Of a stretch of 64,000 nt of DNA, positions 50,451 through 62,308 are shown piece after piece. Source of the DNA: Epiperipatus broadwayi (Eukaryota > Onychophora > Udeonychophora > Euonychophora > Peripatidae); contig JAQFVV010000156.1 of the NCBI GenBank assembly GCA_028023455.1, forward strand, positions 1,323,236 through 1,387,235, read 5' to 3'. Under the pieces are notes generated by a model. It was not told where the DNA came from, did no database searches, and saw only the letters and a list, made by a program, of their open reading frames with translations. Each line of letters starts with the position of its first letter. Positions within the stretch are counted from its first letter, which is position 1. The position numbers and the translations under genes are program-made.

Positions 50451-51035
50451 ATATATATATTAATTAATAAAGCAAGTCATATATAACATGACATTACTTT
50501 TATGTGCAATATATATATTGTACCTATATTGATATAGGCACATAATTTTATCTAAAATTATATTATTAAAATAATCTTTCATTAAAGAAAAACATAAAAT
50601 TAAATGTTGAAGAGTTTATTCAGTTTGTTTTTGAAAAAGATAAAAATCAAATAGTTTTCTATCATTAATTTCAGAAGGGGAGAGGAGTGTTTCGTTAGAG
50701 AAATTAAACTAAGGGTTATAAAAGGAAGTAAAGAGTTTTTATTAGTATTCGTAAAAATATAATTTAAAAAGTTAAAACATACAAATCTCTTTTCATTCAA
50801 GTTTAATTAAAGAAAAAAATAATGTTAAAACTAAATAGTAAATTGTATTAAAAATATATGTGTGTATATAAATAAATAAAATGTATGCGAAATAAAAGAT
50901 TATCATTAAAAAACACGGTAATGGCTATTAATTAATTAGAATATAAAACAACATTTCTGCATGGCTATTACTAATTAAACAATCTTCCAAAACATGTTTA
51001 TCAAAGGATTAATTGCTAAAGAATTTCGACAACAG
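50451..51035. other. AT-rich stretch after the fold-back
   Basis: It holds a short AAAGCAAGTCATATATAACA block shared with 12.4 kb and a small TATA-rich hairpin at 50,507-50,545. The minus-strand frame 50,600-50,800 has no features. Confidence 0.4.
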
Positions 51036-51039
51036 ATAT

Positions 51040-51470
51040 TTGCCGGAGGATATGAAAGGGACAACACATCATCGGTATAAATACTGAATATCTTATCGGA
51101 CAATCGGTTGAGACAAATCAGTTCACAAAAGTAATTGAGTAGTGCAGTTCAGAAATTAATTGAGTCAGTTAACAAACAAAATGCAGTGTTGAGAAGATTT
51201 TGGGAATTCACACCTCTCCACAGCCTAAAAAGTCTGATGAGAACAGCAAGATCTGCCTGTGAAATAATGTCAACATAACAACTTAGAAAATCTCCATCAA
51301 TATCTAATTGTCTCGATAGTAATAATCATGAAAATCAGGAAACTCAGCAAGGAAACATCCTAGCCGGCTGGTAAGCATTCATAATGGAAACATTTTCACC
51401 GAAAGCAGCCTCCAAAGAACAAAATTCTACATCTACATTCAAAAGCCTAGGTAAAAACATTTGCTTACTT
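51040..51470 (+). promoter_or_regulatory. Candidate promoter and short first exon, or unknown LTR fragment
   Basis: A TATAAATAC box lies at about 51,077. About 30 bp downstream is AATCGGTTGAGACAAATCAG. Composition is less AT-rich through 51,470. An ATG at 51,383 opens a 22-codon reading METFSPKAASKEQNSTSTFK ending at a good splice donor (CTAG|GTAAAA, ~51,450). The same layout could be part of a retroelement LTR. No domain is recognisable, so this is a low-confidence note rather than a gene call. Confidence 0.25.
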
Positions 51471-51880
51471 CATTTATACTGTAATAGCCATTGCATTAAT
51501 TCGTACGAATCTTTCAAGAGTCTAATTATATGAACTCTATATCATACATAAATGAACTATTGATGTGTGTGATTAAATTTCAAATGCTATGTAGTCCTTT
51601 ATTATCATTATTGTGTGTGTGCATGAGTTAATATGTGCGTGATCCTTATATCAATATTATTAGTCAAAGTAGATAAATTCCCAGTGTTCTGTTATGAAAA
51701 TATTCAAGAATATTTAAACTATTTAGAATGTTAATTTAAAATATGCGTGTGTTTTATTAGAAGTATAAAATGTTTAAATTTAGTAAATAAATGTTAGTTA
51801 ATAAATTATCTTTCAAATTAAACTTTATTTGTTGGTCAATTCTTTTTATCAATTCACTTTTATCAAGTCTTTTAACCACT
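51471..51880. other. AT-rich stretch without recognised gene
   Basis: Nothing beyond short frames and a small (TG)n run near 51,614 is seen. Confidence 0.4.
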
Positions 51881-52204
51881 AATTAAGTATAATCTATTAG
51901 TGATTACAAACAACTGAGCTAGTCGTGGATTTAGGCGTTGAGTTAGTGGCCACTGTTCAAAGTGCGTTGTCTATTCTTTTAGTATTCTTTTAGAATAAGC
52001 AGCTGGCACCCGTGTTTATACACAAACAAAAAAAAAGTGCTTTTAACTTGGTGTTGAACTCAACAGCCAAGAAGAAGCTATGTCCTGGAAATGTAACGCT
52101 AGTTATATACTTTATAGCTATCGTTTGGGCATACATACTCTCCGAGTATGTTCTTCTCTGCCTAAGAGGCCGGTGTTTTGAATGCACATATTCGAAATCA
52201 GTTC
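51881..52204. other. Moderate-GC island of unknown origin
   Basis: Its composition stands out from the neighbours. Open frames run on both strands (52,012-52,281 +, 51,990-52,187 -). Neither shows a recognisable domain, and the plus frame runs on into the D1 copy. It may be a fragment of an LTR element or an untranslated exon; I cannot decide. Confidence 0.3.
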
Positions 52205-52345
52205 AATATATATATATAGTACTGGAGATTATTTATCTTTTTCACATGTATGTGGTCATGTATATCGATTGTATCAGATAGATTGGATAGCGTAGGAGGC
52301 TTGAAAGTATGACCAAGTTTTTTATAATTATATATATATATATAT
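52205..52345 (+). repeat. Dispersed repeat family D1, partial copy 8
   Basis: TTATCTTTTTCACATGTATG, then GTGGTCATGTATATCGATTG, TCAGATAGATTGGATAG, CTTGAAAGTATGACCAAG, and an (AT)n tail. It is almost identical to 49,690-49,795, so the two copies are closely related. Confidence 0.75.
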
Positions 52346-55217
52346 ATAGTACTTATACATTTGCTTTCTATATAATAGTTAATTGCATTTGTTTTGTCTT
52401 ACAAGTAATAATACAGAACTTTTAATGACGTAAAATACATTACTATATTCAAATTGAGGTTTAAAAAAATAATTATATAAAGCCTTTATCACTACTAGAA
52501 ATGACTTTCTTCATTACCTTAGCTTTTTAAGCAAAGGAGTCAAAAAATAGAAAACTTAATTTTTGACTAATCAGCATGATCATCTTTTAAAGTATAGAGA
52601 AGAAATAAAATAGGTCATATGTATATGTGCATATATATATATACACACACATACGGCTAGTAAAATAGAGTACAGGTTGCAGTTTTTTAACTTAGGTTCA
52701 GAAAGTATTTCTGTGGCATTGCTATTTATTGAAAGAATGGGCTCTTTATTACTTTTTATAAAGGAGTATGTTTTAAAGTTATTGAAAGAGGAGCAGAAGC
52801 GGTCACCTTTATCTTGCCTGCCCTATCATATTAACATTTCAAAAATAGTTTGTTATTTATTAATATTTACAATAAAGTTATTATTATTTTAAATGTGGAT
52901 ATAAAACTATATTTTATCAAATCTTTTAGTAATTGCCAAAGGCAAACAAGTCTCTCAGGTCATACATTTTTATTATTATATAGAGGAATTGAAATTTTAT
53001 TAGCTTTTATAATTCTTTTTTTGCTTTTCAGCTTATTGAAGTTTATAATCTTAGATCAGTAGTAATATGTAACTACAAAACCTAGTGTGTGTAGAAAAGG
53101 AGGATTATTGATATATAGTGCAGGAAATTTAATCTTATGATAGTTTTAAGTTAGTTTTGTAATGCTAGAAGTCTTTTATTTTTTGTAGTATTAAAAAAAA
53201 AACTTACTTTTAGCAAAATTTTTGCAAATAATATCATTTTAAGAGTAATAGGAAAATTCTGATACTTTTACCAATTTTCCATTTTTTAAATATTTTATTT
53301 TTTTACTTTTTGCTCTTAATTTTGTATAAATTTATTTTAAGTATTTAAGGTTTCTAAATGTGCTTTATTAAATATATAAAATTATGTTTCTGATATATAA
53401 CTCAGTTTGAAAGATGAATGCCAGCAATTTGGGAGTTCTTCATTATCAGAAGCTAAGCTGATGATATAATCTTTCAATTTAAATTTGATCTGAATAATCC
53501 CATATTTTAATTCACATATGTGTTTATATATGAAATATTTAAACCAAAGAAATCTGTCTTTTAAATAGAAAATAATTATGATTTTTTTTAAAGGCCGCTC
53601 TGAGTGTTTAATGCAGTAACTGAGTTGGACCTCTAAAGCAGGAGGATCATGGATAGTAGATCAATTGTATCACTTCTAATGATAACATCTTATAAGATCT
53701 TCAACTGTATACTATTTGTAATTACAGGTACATTTGGGGAAATAACTTTTTTTATGTAAATATTTTAAATTAGAATTTTTTTAAATACATAGAAAGAGGT
53801 TTTTAAATAGATATTAAAAAATGTCAGAGTATTTAAAATGAGATTTGGGTTTTTTTTTCTACAACTAGAATACTTTTCAGATATTGATTAAAAATCTACA
53901 GAAAAAAAATCATCTCACTGCTTGCAGAAATTGAAAAATATTATATTTCTGTATTATAAATACAAAATGTATTTGAGATATCAAAAGCAAACCCTAGGCT
54001 TGATGATGATGTTTAACTCAAGGAAATATCCATTAAACAAAGATTTTGTAAGAATAAAATTTATTAACATATCTTTCATATTTGTTCATAAATATATGAT
54101 TGCTTGTAGTTAATATCAACCTTAAACTGTCATTTCAGTGTAAAAATGGACCAAAAATACAATGCTATTCACATAGAACACAGACAGAAAACCAAAAGAA
54201 ATAAGTTATTAATATAGATAATTCAAATAAGTAGGTTAATGCGTGTACCAAGAAAAGTTAAATTTTATTTCACAATTTAACTAATAACTCCTTGAGCAAT
54301 GCTTTTGACCTGGGAAGTCATAATCACTTCAAACTTATCTGCTAAACTAGTATTATTAGGAGTTATTTTCTTACCTATTCCACTTCTGTGGCAATGCTAT
54401 ACAACAGTCCTTTTTTGTTTATTATGCAGATTTCATTAATGATATACCAGATTAAAGCAAGCTGTTGTTATTAATAATTTGGAAGAAAATACTAATGATA
54501 TTTCCTTGGAAATTACTTCCCATTTACTGAAGTTTTTGACTAAATGCAATAGTCTACAATAGCCAAACAAAAATTACTTATTACCACAAATCATTTTATG
54601 ATGGATCTTTTGGTAACACAAACTTTAAAGTTAATTACTATAGGATGAATAATTTATGGATATCCTGTCAATAGATACATATTTTGACTATTAAATCTGA
54701 AGTGCTTATTATATACTTCACAAATCTTGATTTTTAAAATAAACATATAAACAATGCCATATTTCTCTGTACCAAGAATAATTTATTTATTAGAGAAAGA
54801 ATAAATCCAGCTTTATCCATTCATCATATTGCTATATGGAAAATAAATCAGATATTGATATTTGAAAGAAGTCAAGCTTTATATTAGCATAATGTTTTTA
54901 TAAAGTATTAATCAAACCAGCTTATAATTTCAAATAATAAGATTTAAATGCTAATAATTTTAATAAAGACTGTACTTGGTTACTCCTTGGATTATAGAGT
55001 GCCACATATTTAATAACTATATTCAAATGTTATTTGAAATTATTAGTTGGCATAAGCTTTCACCTCTTTTAAATGTCCAAGCCAGATTTATTTACCTTAT
55101 AATGTGTTATTGATGTTGAATAATGATTGTACTATTCTTTATATAATTAATACATTTGCATTAATATGAGAAAAAGCATAATTTACAAGTTTTTTAAAAA
55201 ATACTCTATGCGAATTT
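52346..55217. other. AT-rich stretch without recognised gene
   Basis: Possibly intronic or upstream of the sulfotransferase exon. Frames at 52,677-53,062 and 53,922-54,113 have no recognisable features. I looked for further sulfotransferase motifs and found none. Confidence 0.4.
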
Positions 55218-55383
55218 GACTTAGTTGGTCTTTAAATGGACTATATTTATATATAAATGTACAGCTGGTATGTATTGGTATTACCCCTATTTGTCATCAA
55301 GATTTAGTTGATCCTTAAATGGATTGTATATATATACAAAGAATGTGTTAAGTGTATTGGTATTACATCTATCTGCCATCATT
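55218..55383. repeat. 83-bp tandem duplication
   Basis: Units 55,218-55,300 and 55,301-55,383 share TTAGTTG(G/A)TC(C)TTTAAATGG, a TA-rich centre, and TGTATTGGTATTAC...TGTCATCA. Diverged, non-coding. Confidence 0.8.
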
Positions 55384-56153
55384 ATAAACCAGGATTCAAA
55401 TCTAGCCTGAGTTAAACTTGAGAGTCTTATCAAATTCGATTTGGACTTAAAATATGTTTTATTTCAGTTAATCAACCTATAGCCAACCATCCAATACTGA
55501 TTGTAAATGGGTATCTAGCTATTCTTATCTAGAGGATAAAATGAAAATAAAGAGAATACTTAGCCCTCACCATTTGAAAATTGTCTGTCGTTCTTTATAA
55601 GAAGTTCTTCAGGAAGTCTCTGGATGTCAGTGAGCTCTTTAGAAATTGTTTTAATTTCTACACACACATATTTAAACCCATTTAACAGGACAAACAAATC
55701 TGTCTACATTACTAAAACAAATTACAAGCAAAATCTCTAGAAAATTATTTTAAATAAATCTGGAAAATATCCCGTCTTCTGCTATATCAATGCCAATCTT
55801 TTAGTATTGTATATTTGATGAATTAAAATTATTTATTATGCTCATTAAAATAATTAGTCTTTATATATAAAAACACATAAATTTTTAGCACATTGTTTAT
55901 GATACATATATTTTGCTGTAAATATTAGATTAATATGGTTATTCTAAGGTGAGAAATGAATATTAATATAATGCTTTTGAGGTAGTTTTTGCAGTCAAAA
56001 CAAAACATATATTAAATAGTTAGATAGAATGACTAATTAATTGATTGACAGAATGATTTATTGATAAATTAATTATTAATTGATGAATTAATATTTGTCT
56101 ATAATGTTTTTAAAAATATGTTGCCCTAAAATTTTGATATTTTTATTTTTCAG
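55384..56153. other. AT-rich stretch ending in the splice acceptor
   Basis: A slightly GC-richer patch (55,560-55,640) is unassigned. The last bases (TTTTTATTTTTCAG, to 56,153) form a good polypyrimidine tract and AG acceptor for the exon that follows. Confidence 0.5.
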
Positions 56154-56524
56154 TTTGGAAGGAATTTGTAGAAGGAAAAGCGCAAAGTTGGACAAATACA
56201 ATTCTAGACTGGCTCAAGTTTGATGGACCTTTACTCATTCTTCATTATGAAGACCTTGTTGTGGACACTCAGTGGGAACTGGAAAGAATATTTGATTTTC
56301 TGAATGTAACTATACCAAATAATACAATGGAATGTACTATGATGAACAAAGATGGGATATTCAAAAGAAAAAAATGGCCCTTACCTTTTGATCCATTCGA
56401 CCAGAAAATGAAAGCCTACATCGACATCTATAAGCAAACAGTTGCCTTGGGAATCCAGTTAGTAAAAAGTAAATGTTTCCATAAAAGCAATATGACTTTA
56501 AATCAGCTTTGGAAAGGAAGCTGA
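56154..56524 (+). CDS. Terminal exon of a sulfotransferase-family protein (WSCD-like)
   Basis: The exon is open from the splice acceptor at 56,153 to a TGA at 56,522-56,524. The first two bases complete a split codon (phase 1), giving about 123 residues beginning WKEFVEGKAQSW. It shows the C-terminal pattern of membrane-bound sulfotransferases related to WSCD1/2: a WTNTILDWL helix, then GPLLILHYEDLVVDTQWELE with the conserved YEDL, then RIFDFLNV, a Cys (MECTMM), and GIFKRKKWPLPFDPFDQKMK. By family knowledge such proteins are Golgi type II membrane enzymes using PAPS. The N-terminal PAPS-binding exon, transmembrane segment and WSC domains are not in this window or not recognisable. A conserved reading, no stops and clean splice context mark it as the only convincing host coding exon here. 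A retained fragment of a pseudogene cannot be excluded without the other exons. Confidence 0.85.
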
Positions 56525-56900
56525 AAGTTTTCATTAAACATTAATAATAGTAACAATAATAATCGTTTAGACTCTATGAGTCTAGATTAAGTATTTCTTA
56601 CACATAGTGTAATGAGATTCAAACGCGATGAACAAGATGTAAACAATAAATAAAAAGAACAAGTTGTAAACTAATAAATTATTATTGGAATTGATATGAA
56701 TATTGGTTGTCATGGTCACTTTTTTTGATTCATTATGAACTTTATATATACTCCAGAGAACAAAAGTTGTTTTTAAATAAGGTCTCAAGATATTTATTTC
56801 ATATTGTTTATTTCATTTCAGTCTTATCTCTTCCTTTATGTACATACAATTAAGTTTGTAGATAATTAATTCAATAAAATATTTCTGCAAAAATCGCAAA
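56525..56900 (+). other. Probable 3' UTR of the sulfotransferase gene
   Basis: AT-rich DNA follows the stop codon. An AATAAA polyadenylation signal lies at about 56,873-56,878, roughly 350 nt after the stop. Earlier AATAAA hexamers occur near 56,647, so the true end is uncertain. Confidence 0.4.
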
Positions 56901-57695
56901 CCAAATAATCGTAATTATTTTTATAATTAATTACTGAAATATAATTTGTTTTTGTTTTATAAAAGATAATTGTATAAGAATAAACTTGAAGTTTAATTTA
57001 ATTTTTTTAAAAAAGAATGTAATCAAATAGCAATCTTATTTAATAAAAGTACTACTAATAAAAAAGGGTTAATTTAATTTTATATTAAATATATATTTAA
57101 AAATATGATTTACTGATCAGATAATAATGAGTTCTAATGTATCGTGGCCTTTTAGGTCATATTTTTAACAGAAAAAATTTTTTAACCAAGAATCAAATTA
57201 TAATTAAAGTTGAGATTATTTAAAAAAAAAAAAAAAGAATGGTTATATTATACATTACAAACTATTTTTTTTAAAAAATAAATAAATAAATAAATAAAAA
57301 TTTGTAAAAATGTAAATACTCCTCGATCGCAAGTTAACAGGAACATGGGGAAAAAGTTTTTGATAATTTTAAGATTCTTCAAAAATTCATTAATTATTTG
57401 AGCCTTTAATCATAGAATTGTAGAATGTTTGTTTCAAAAAAAATATTGATTTGCTAAAAAAAACTTTAAAAAAAATATTAAAACGCAAATTCCAAAAATT
57501 TAAATTAAAATAAGTTGCTTCCCTGAACTCCTTAAGTTTTTTTCAATCAGATGAAAATCTCTTGTGAATTACAAAAAATCATCACTTGAAAATAAAGCTA
57601 AAAATGGATTTTGTTGTTGTTAATATAGAAATTAATTCTAAAACAAATAATATTTTGGGACAAAGTTTTCCTATAATTAATGTAATTTTACTTTT
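56901..57695. other. AT-rich stretch without recognised gene
   Basis: Homopolymer-rich DNA including poly-A at 57,222-57,236 and an (AAAT)n run at 57,278-57,298. Confidence 0.45.
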
Positions 57696-57795
57696 TAGCA
57701 AAGCGATCTGAAATAGTATTGGAAATTTATTAAATATTTATGAGGGACAATACACATGGTCTAGAAATAATATATTTCACACAATAGATTATGTA

Positions 57796-58419
57796 TTGAT
57801 AGAGAAAGAGGAAATGAATAAAATATGGAAAATTAAGGTGTTTGATAATGAAGAAAAAATATGCACTAGTGATCATAACTTCATTGTAATTGAAATGGTT
57901 AGTAATATGATGGAGAATAGAAATAAAAGTAGAAATAATAGTGAAAGATGTGGATGGAGAGTGAATAATAAAAATAAGTTGGAAGAGTATAAAACACAAG
58001 TTGAAGAAATCATGAAAGAGTTGGTTGGGGATGAGTATAAAGATTGTTGTAAAGAAGTAGAAAAAGTGGGAAATAGGGTTTTAGGTGAGAATATTCAAAA
58101 GAATAAAAGAAATAAAAAAATAAGAATTAGTAAAAGTGTAAAAGAGAGAAAAGAAGCATGTAGAGAATATAAGTGTGCTATTAAGAACAAAAAAAGTGAA
58201 AAAGATATTAATGCTAAATGGGAAAAATACTTAGAAAAGAAGTTGGCTAAAATAGATAATTATAGAGAGAGGGTGAAATTGAATAGTAAATTGTTGGAGA
58301 ATATTAATAAAAGTGGAAGAGATGGGAGTAAAAAAATTTGGAATTACATTAAAAGGAGAAATGTAGGGGGGAGAGAGATAGTATTACTAGATGATGAGGG
58401 AATAGAGAATTTTAAATAA
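57796..58419 (+). pseudogene. Endonuclease C-terminus and linker of non-LTR element
   Basis: The longest intact frame of the element (207 residues from an internal ATG; the reading is open further upstream to ~57,724). It starts with the last endonuclease strands (SDHNFIVIEM). It then runs into a highly charged linker with predicted coiled-coil character and IWNYIKRRNVGG, a common lead into the RT of such elements (W..(I/V)....). It ends at a TAA, with the RT resuming in another frame. Confidence 0.8.
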
Positions 58420-58426
58420 CTATGTA

Positions 58427-59374
58427 ATGAATATAGAAAAGATGTTAGATGTGAAGGATACAGGGATAGAAAACATGAAAGCATATAGTAATGGGAATAT
58501 TAGGTTTACAAAAAATGAACTGAATGAGATAGAGAAGAAATTAAAAAGTCGAAAGGCAAGAGGTTTAGATGGATGTGCAGCAGAGATGGTAATGAATTTA
58601 GGATATAGGGAAAAAGTAAAGTTATTATCTTGTTTTAATAAGATGGCACAGAATAGAGTTTTTCCCAGTAGTTGGAGTAATAAAAGAGTAAGATTATTAT
58701 TTAAAGGAAAGGGTAATGATCATAGAAAGTTAAATAATTATAGACCGATAGCGGTAACATCGATTTTATATAAAGTTTTCTCATATATGGTGGTTAGAAG
58801 AGTTGTAAAATGGATGGAAGGGAATAATGTAGTGGAGTAAATGCAAAAAGGTTTTAGATTAGATAGGTGTATAGGAGATAGTTTATTTGTAGTTTTACAA
58901 CTTATGGATATGAATAGAAATTCAGGTAAATAGTTATATATGAGTTTTATAGATATAGAAAAGACATGTGATAGAGTAAACAGAAATAGATTATGGATAA
59001 GTTTAGTAAATTTGGAAATGGATGAAGCTTTAATGGATATTATTAAGAAATTATATGAAAATAATTATTATATATATCAATTAGGGAATATTGAATCAGT
59101 TAGAGTTAAAAATGGGGTGAAACTAAGGCAAGGATGCCCTATGTTACCTATTTTGTTTGTGTTATATTTAAGTGAAATGGAAAGAGCAATAGAAATATTA
59201 GGAAGAGGGATAGATATACTGTTAATAGGTGGTAAGGGAGTATATATTTTGTTGGGTCTTTTTTTTGCAGATGATAATTTTTTGTGTGCAGAAAGAAGAG
59301 AAGATATGCAAGTTATGCTGATGACATGTGCATTATTGTTTGATGAAAGTGGTGTATCCAAAGTTATGTTTTAA
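58427..59374 (+). pseudogene. Reverse transcriptase of non-LTR element
   Basis: In order: KSRKARGLDGCAAEMVMNLG (the K..G.DG entry), FPSSWSNKRVRLLFKGKGND, LNNYRPIAVTSILYKVFSYM, a stop, QKGFRLDRCIGDSL, a stop, FIDIEKTCDRVNRNRLW (motif A), VKLRQGCPMLPILFVLYLSE (motif B) and LFFADDNFLCAER (motif C with an intact Asp pair). The reading ends soon after motif C at 59,374, so thumb and C-terminal domain are missing. Alanine and phenylalanine of the usual KAFD are replaced (KTCD). Confidence 0.88.
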
Positions 59375-59792
59375 TAATTTCCCAAGCTGGGAAAGGCTCA
59401 ATAGTTAGCCTGGTCTACAGAAGACCCATTTCCAATCCAATCACCAGATTCACTGTCGATGTAGTTTGATTTTGGTCATTCATGATGATAAATGGTGGGT
59501 TTTTTTAAGTATTACTAATACTTACTTTTACTTTATAATGCTGGTTGATTTATTTAAGTATACATAAATGATCTCTTCTGATTCAGGTGGCTGACCTCAG
59601 AGAGATATATTGATCTCATGCTCTCTTTTAATAGATAAAATTACTTATATTTTGAATTATTAAACATTACTTTAATAATCTTTTGCAACTTTTAAATTTA
59701 ATTTAACTTGGATTGATGATGACTTTCCATCATGCCAGGTTCACTCTTCTCTCCCTAACCCATTACAACATATACATATATTATTATATAAT
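59375..59792. other. Unassigned stretch after the non-LTR element
   Basis: It contains GC-richer patches at 59,383-59,470 and 59,715-59,765 of unknown origin, possibly old repeat fragments. No gene is recognised. Confidence 0.4.
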
Positions 59793-60412
59793 GAGCTTGA
59801 AAATAGCTTTTAACAAGCTTTTCAGAATATCCCCAACCTCAGACCAGTTTCTGCTATTGGCTTCCTCAGTGAGATGCTAGGGTATTCAAGCATTAGATTT
59901 AAAATACCAATTCAAGCCTAGAACTTTATCTAATGGATAAATATTAAATAGAAAATCTGAAAATTTCAGACATTCATATGTCTTCCAATCCATCTATCTA
60001 ATTTAAATAGCCATGAGATTGAACTAAGTTCATATACACCCAAGCTTGTTAAATTAGGTCATGTAATATATGACTTTATTTCTTTGTAATTATATTTTTT
60101 GCTATTAAGACTTTGATGATTTTATATCACTAAAGCTATTAATATATGGTATATCTGAACTTAGTTCAGTTTCATATGTCTATTTAAGTTAACTAGCTGG
60201 ATTGGAAGACATATAAATGTCTGAAAATTTCAGATTTTTGACTTAATAGTTATCCATTAGTTAAAGCACTGGTATTGGCCTGGTATTTTAAATCTAATGC
60301 TTAAAAATCCTAGAACTTCACTGAGGAAGTCAGAAACAGAAACTGGTCTGAGGTTGGAGATATTCTGAAAATTTTGTTAGGAGCTATTTGCAAGCTCATT
60401 ATATAACATTTG
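59793..60412. repeat. ~620-bp fold-back unit, ~245-bp arms
   Basis: Arms 59,793-60,036 and 60,158-60,412 are imperfect reverse complements. They share TTATATAATGAGCTTG ends, a CCAACCTCAGACCAGTTTCT block, a TCTGAAAATTTCAGA palindrome and a GTCTTCCAATCCA block. The spacer (60,042-60,110) carries CAAGCTTGTTAAATTAGGTC, which recurs in the same orientation just outside the right arm at 60,419-60,475. Non-coding; MITE or fold-back element. Confidence 0.82.
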
Positions 60413-61670
60413 TAATGCAAGCTTGTTAAATTAAATCATGTGATATATGACTTGATTTTTTTGTAAATATATTATGTACACATACTAAATGTGATATATA
60501 CATAAGCGGTATAAATTTTAAATTATAGTAAAAATATCTGGTGATATATGTATCTTGTCAATTTAAAGAAAAATATAGTTTTACATATTCATTTACTGTG
60601 CCAATAGTAAAAATTTAAAAATAATAAAGATAATTGTTTTTAGTAAATGCATTTATTGATTATGCATTAAAAGGAGGAGAGTGTCCAGAAATTAATTAAA
60701 TCAACCCCTTGTTATAAAAAGTATGGATTGACTTTATTGAGAAATGTGAATAATTCCATGTGTGTGTACTTAATTTTAAAAAATCTGATATATTAATCTT
60801 TAATTAAGTTTTAAAGTTTATATCTATTGTAGAGACAATCTCTAGTTTACTGAATGATTAGTAATAATATTTACTGTATTTATCTAAAGTGAATAGTGTC
60901 AAAGATGTGGGTTGAGTTAGTTTAACACTTGTAGTTCAAAATGAAACTAGTAATATTTACTGCCCAAAATCTGAAAAAAAATTCTAAGTTGGATTAGAAT
61001 CGGAATTTTTTATTATTTTTATTCAGCCCAGATTTTCTGTTAAAATGTTATTTTTTTGATCATAAACTAGTGGTATCTTTTAGCACTTTTATTGTTCATT
61101 ATAAAAATTTAAAGAGAAATATCTCATAACAGTGAATAATCTGTAGATCAAATCAACATATTGATAGAATTGATCAACAGCTTAAATAAGCTCTTTTTTT
61201 TTCAACAAAATACTTTTACATTTTGCAATAAATGTTTGATTAAAAATAAAAATAAAAAAATTCTGCAAACTTTAACAAAAATACTTATATCTCAAAAGCA
61301 GAAAAAAGTCAATTAATTAAAAAAATGGGAAAACAATTTTTCCAAATGTACATTCTGGGTCTTAAAGATATTTATGATTTAAAAGATATAGACAAATTAA
61401 TCATAATACATATAGATCAAGCACTTGATCATGTAATCTCAATGCCTTTTTCCATAAGTGTTTGGAGTTTTCCAAACCTTGAAATTCAGTGCTCTATTTA
61501 TGGATTCTGATTAACCATGACTCTCTTATTATACTTTTTTGATCTTTTTATAAGTGTCTTCCTTTCAGTATCAATCTTCTAGTTTAGGTTATTTTTTATT
61601 AATAAAGTCTTAAATTTATTTTTAAATAAAATTTACAACAACCATCACCTTAAATTTCAATAATCAAGAA
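60413..61670. other. AT-rich stretch with weak D1 trace
   Basis: 60,835-60,935 resembles the upstream block of family D1 (CAATCTCTAGTTTACTGAAT, TAGTAATAATATTTACTG). The remainder is AT-rich. The 61-residue frame at 61,325 lacks features. Confidence 0.4.
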
Positions 61671-61990
61671 TCTAAGGACCCAGGTTCGAATCCCATGCTA
61701 GTACTGTCACTGGTCAGGCCAGCAACACCTGAAGAAGAGGGGAGAAAAATACCTCTCGAAACGTTGTGCATATACTAACCTGTTTGCTGTGATATTACTA
61801 ACAGTTAGTGCATATACTAACCTGTTTGCTGTGATATTATTAACATTTGTTTGCTGTGATATTACTAACAGTTGGTGCATATACTAACCTGTTTGCTGTG
61901 ATATTACTAACAGTTGAATGCATTTGGAATATTTAACTAAAAAATTAAACTTTTCTAAAGACATTCAACACACATATTAGATGATGGAAA
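61671..61990 (+). repeat. Dispersed repeat family R2 with B box
   Basis: This is the best-preserved R2 copy. A canonical B box GGTTCGAATCC (61,683-61,693) is followed by CATGCTAGTACTGTCACTGG, CAACACCTGAAGAAGAGGGG, a CTCTCGAAACGTTG block, a minisatellite, and a tail ending TTAGATGATGGAAATAG. Its relatives form the inverted pair at 1.69-2.18 kb. No A box is seen upstream, so the 5' end is probably truncated. Probably a SINE. Confidence 0.68.
61766..61916. repeat. ~42-bp minisatellite within R2
   Basis: Three full units and one partial unit of GTGCATATACTAACCTGTTT followed by GCTGTGATATTACTAACAGT. The inverted R2 pair at 2 kb carries about one unit, so the array expanded in this copy. Adjacent direct repeats without unique spacers rule out a CRISPR-like array. 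Confidence 0.88.
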
Positions 61991-62270
61991 TAGTCCAATA
62001 TAAAAATACAGCTAGAACACCATCATCACAAACCTTCAGAAAAACACAAATATAAATATAGTTTATTAATATCAAAAAAACATGAATTATTATCATAAAG
62101 AGACATAGTTATTAATATTTTAGGACACTTAAATGTCATAAAACCTTAACTTTCTCAATACATCTATTAATCTCAACTCAATTAAATCATATATGAAAGA
62201 TTCATTAGAAAACAGTTTTAAATAAATATGATTCACTTTTTAGTTTATTAATATATAAAAATTAATGACA

Positions 62271-62275
<5 letters not shown>

Positions 62276-62308
<33 letters not shown>

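Larger units (their letters stand above)
57696..59374 (+). mobile_element. Non-LTR retrotransposon relic (endonuclease tail plus RT)
   Basis: The element reads from the C-terminal end of an apurinic-type endonuclease (NIYEGQYTWSRNN, HTIDYVLI, then TSDHNFIVIEM with the SDH box) through a Lys/Glu-rich linker (57,900-58,420) into a reverse transcriptase. It is truncated at both ends: the 5' part of the endonuclease and the RT C-terminus after motif C are absent. One frameshift (58,420-58,427) and two in-frame stops (58,838 and 58,931) make it inactive. The GA-rich coding strand contrasts with the RTE-like element at 42 kb. The clade is not assigned. Confidence 0.88.

Noticed and set aside
52012-52281. 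89-residue plus frame and a 65-residue antisense frame
   Set aside because: No recognisable domain, and the plus frame runs into a D1 repeat. Kept only as a moderate-GC island of unknown origin.
57730-57999. 89-residue minus-strand frame
   Set aside because: Antisense shadow of the endonuclease tail of the non-LTR element.
59077-59361. 94-residue minus-strand frame
   Set aside because: Antisense shadow of the non-LTR reverse transcriptase on the plus strand.
61766-61916. Possible CRISPR-like repeat array
   Set aside because: Units are directly adjacent without unique spacers, and the setting is an animal genome; it is a minisatellite.
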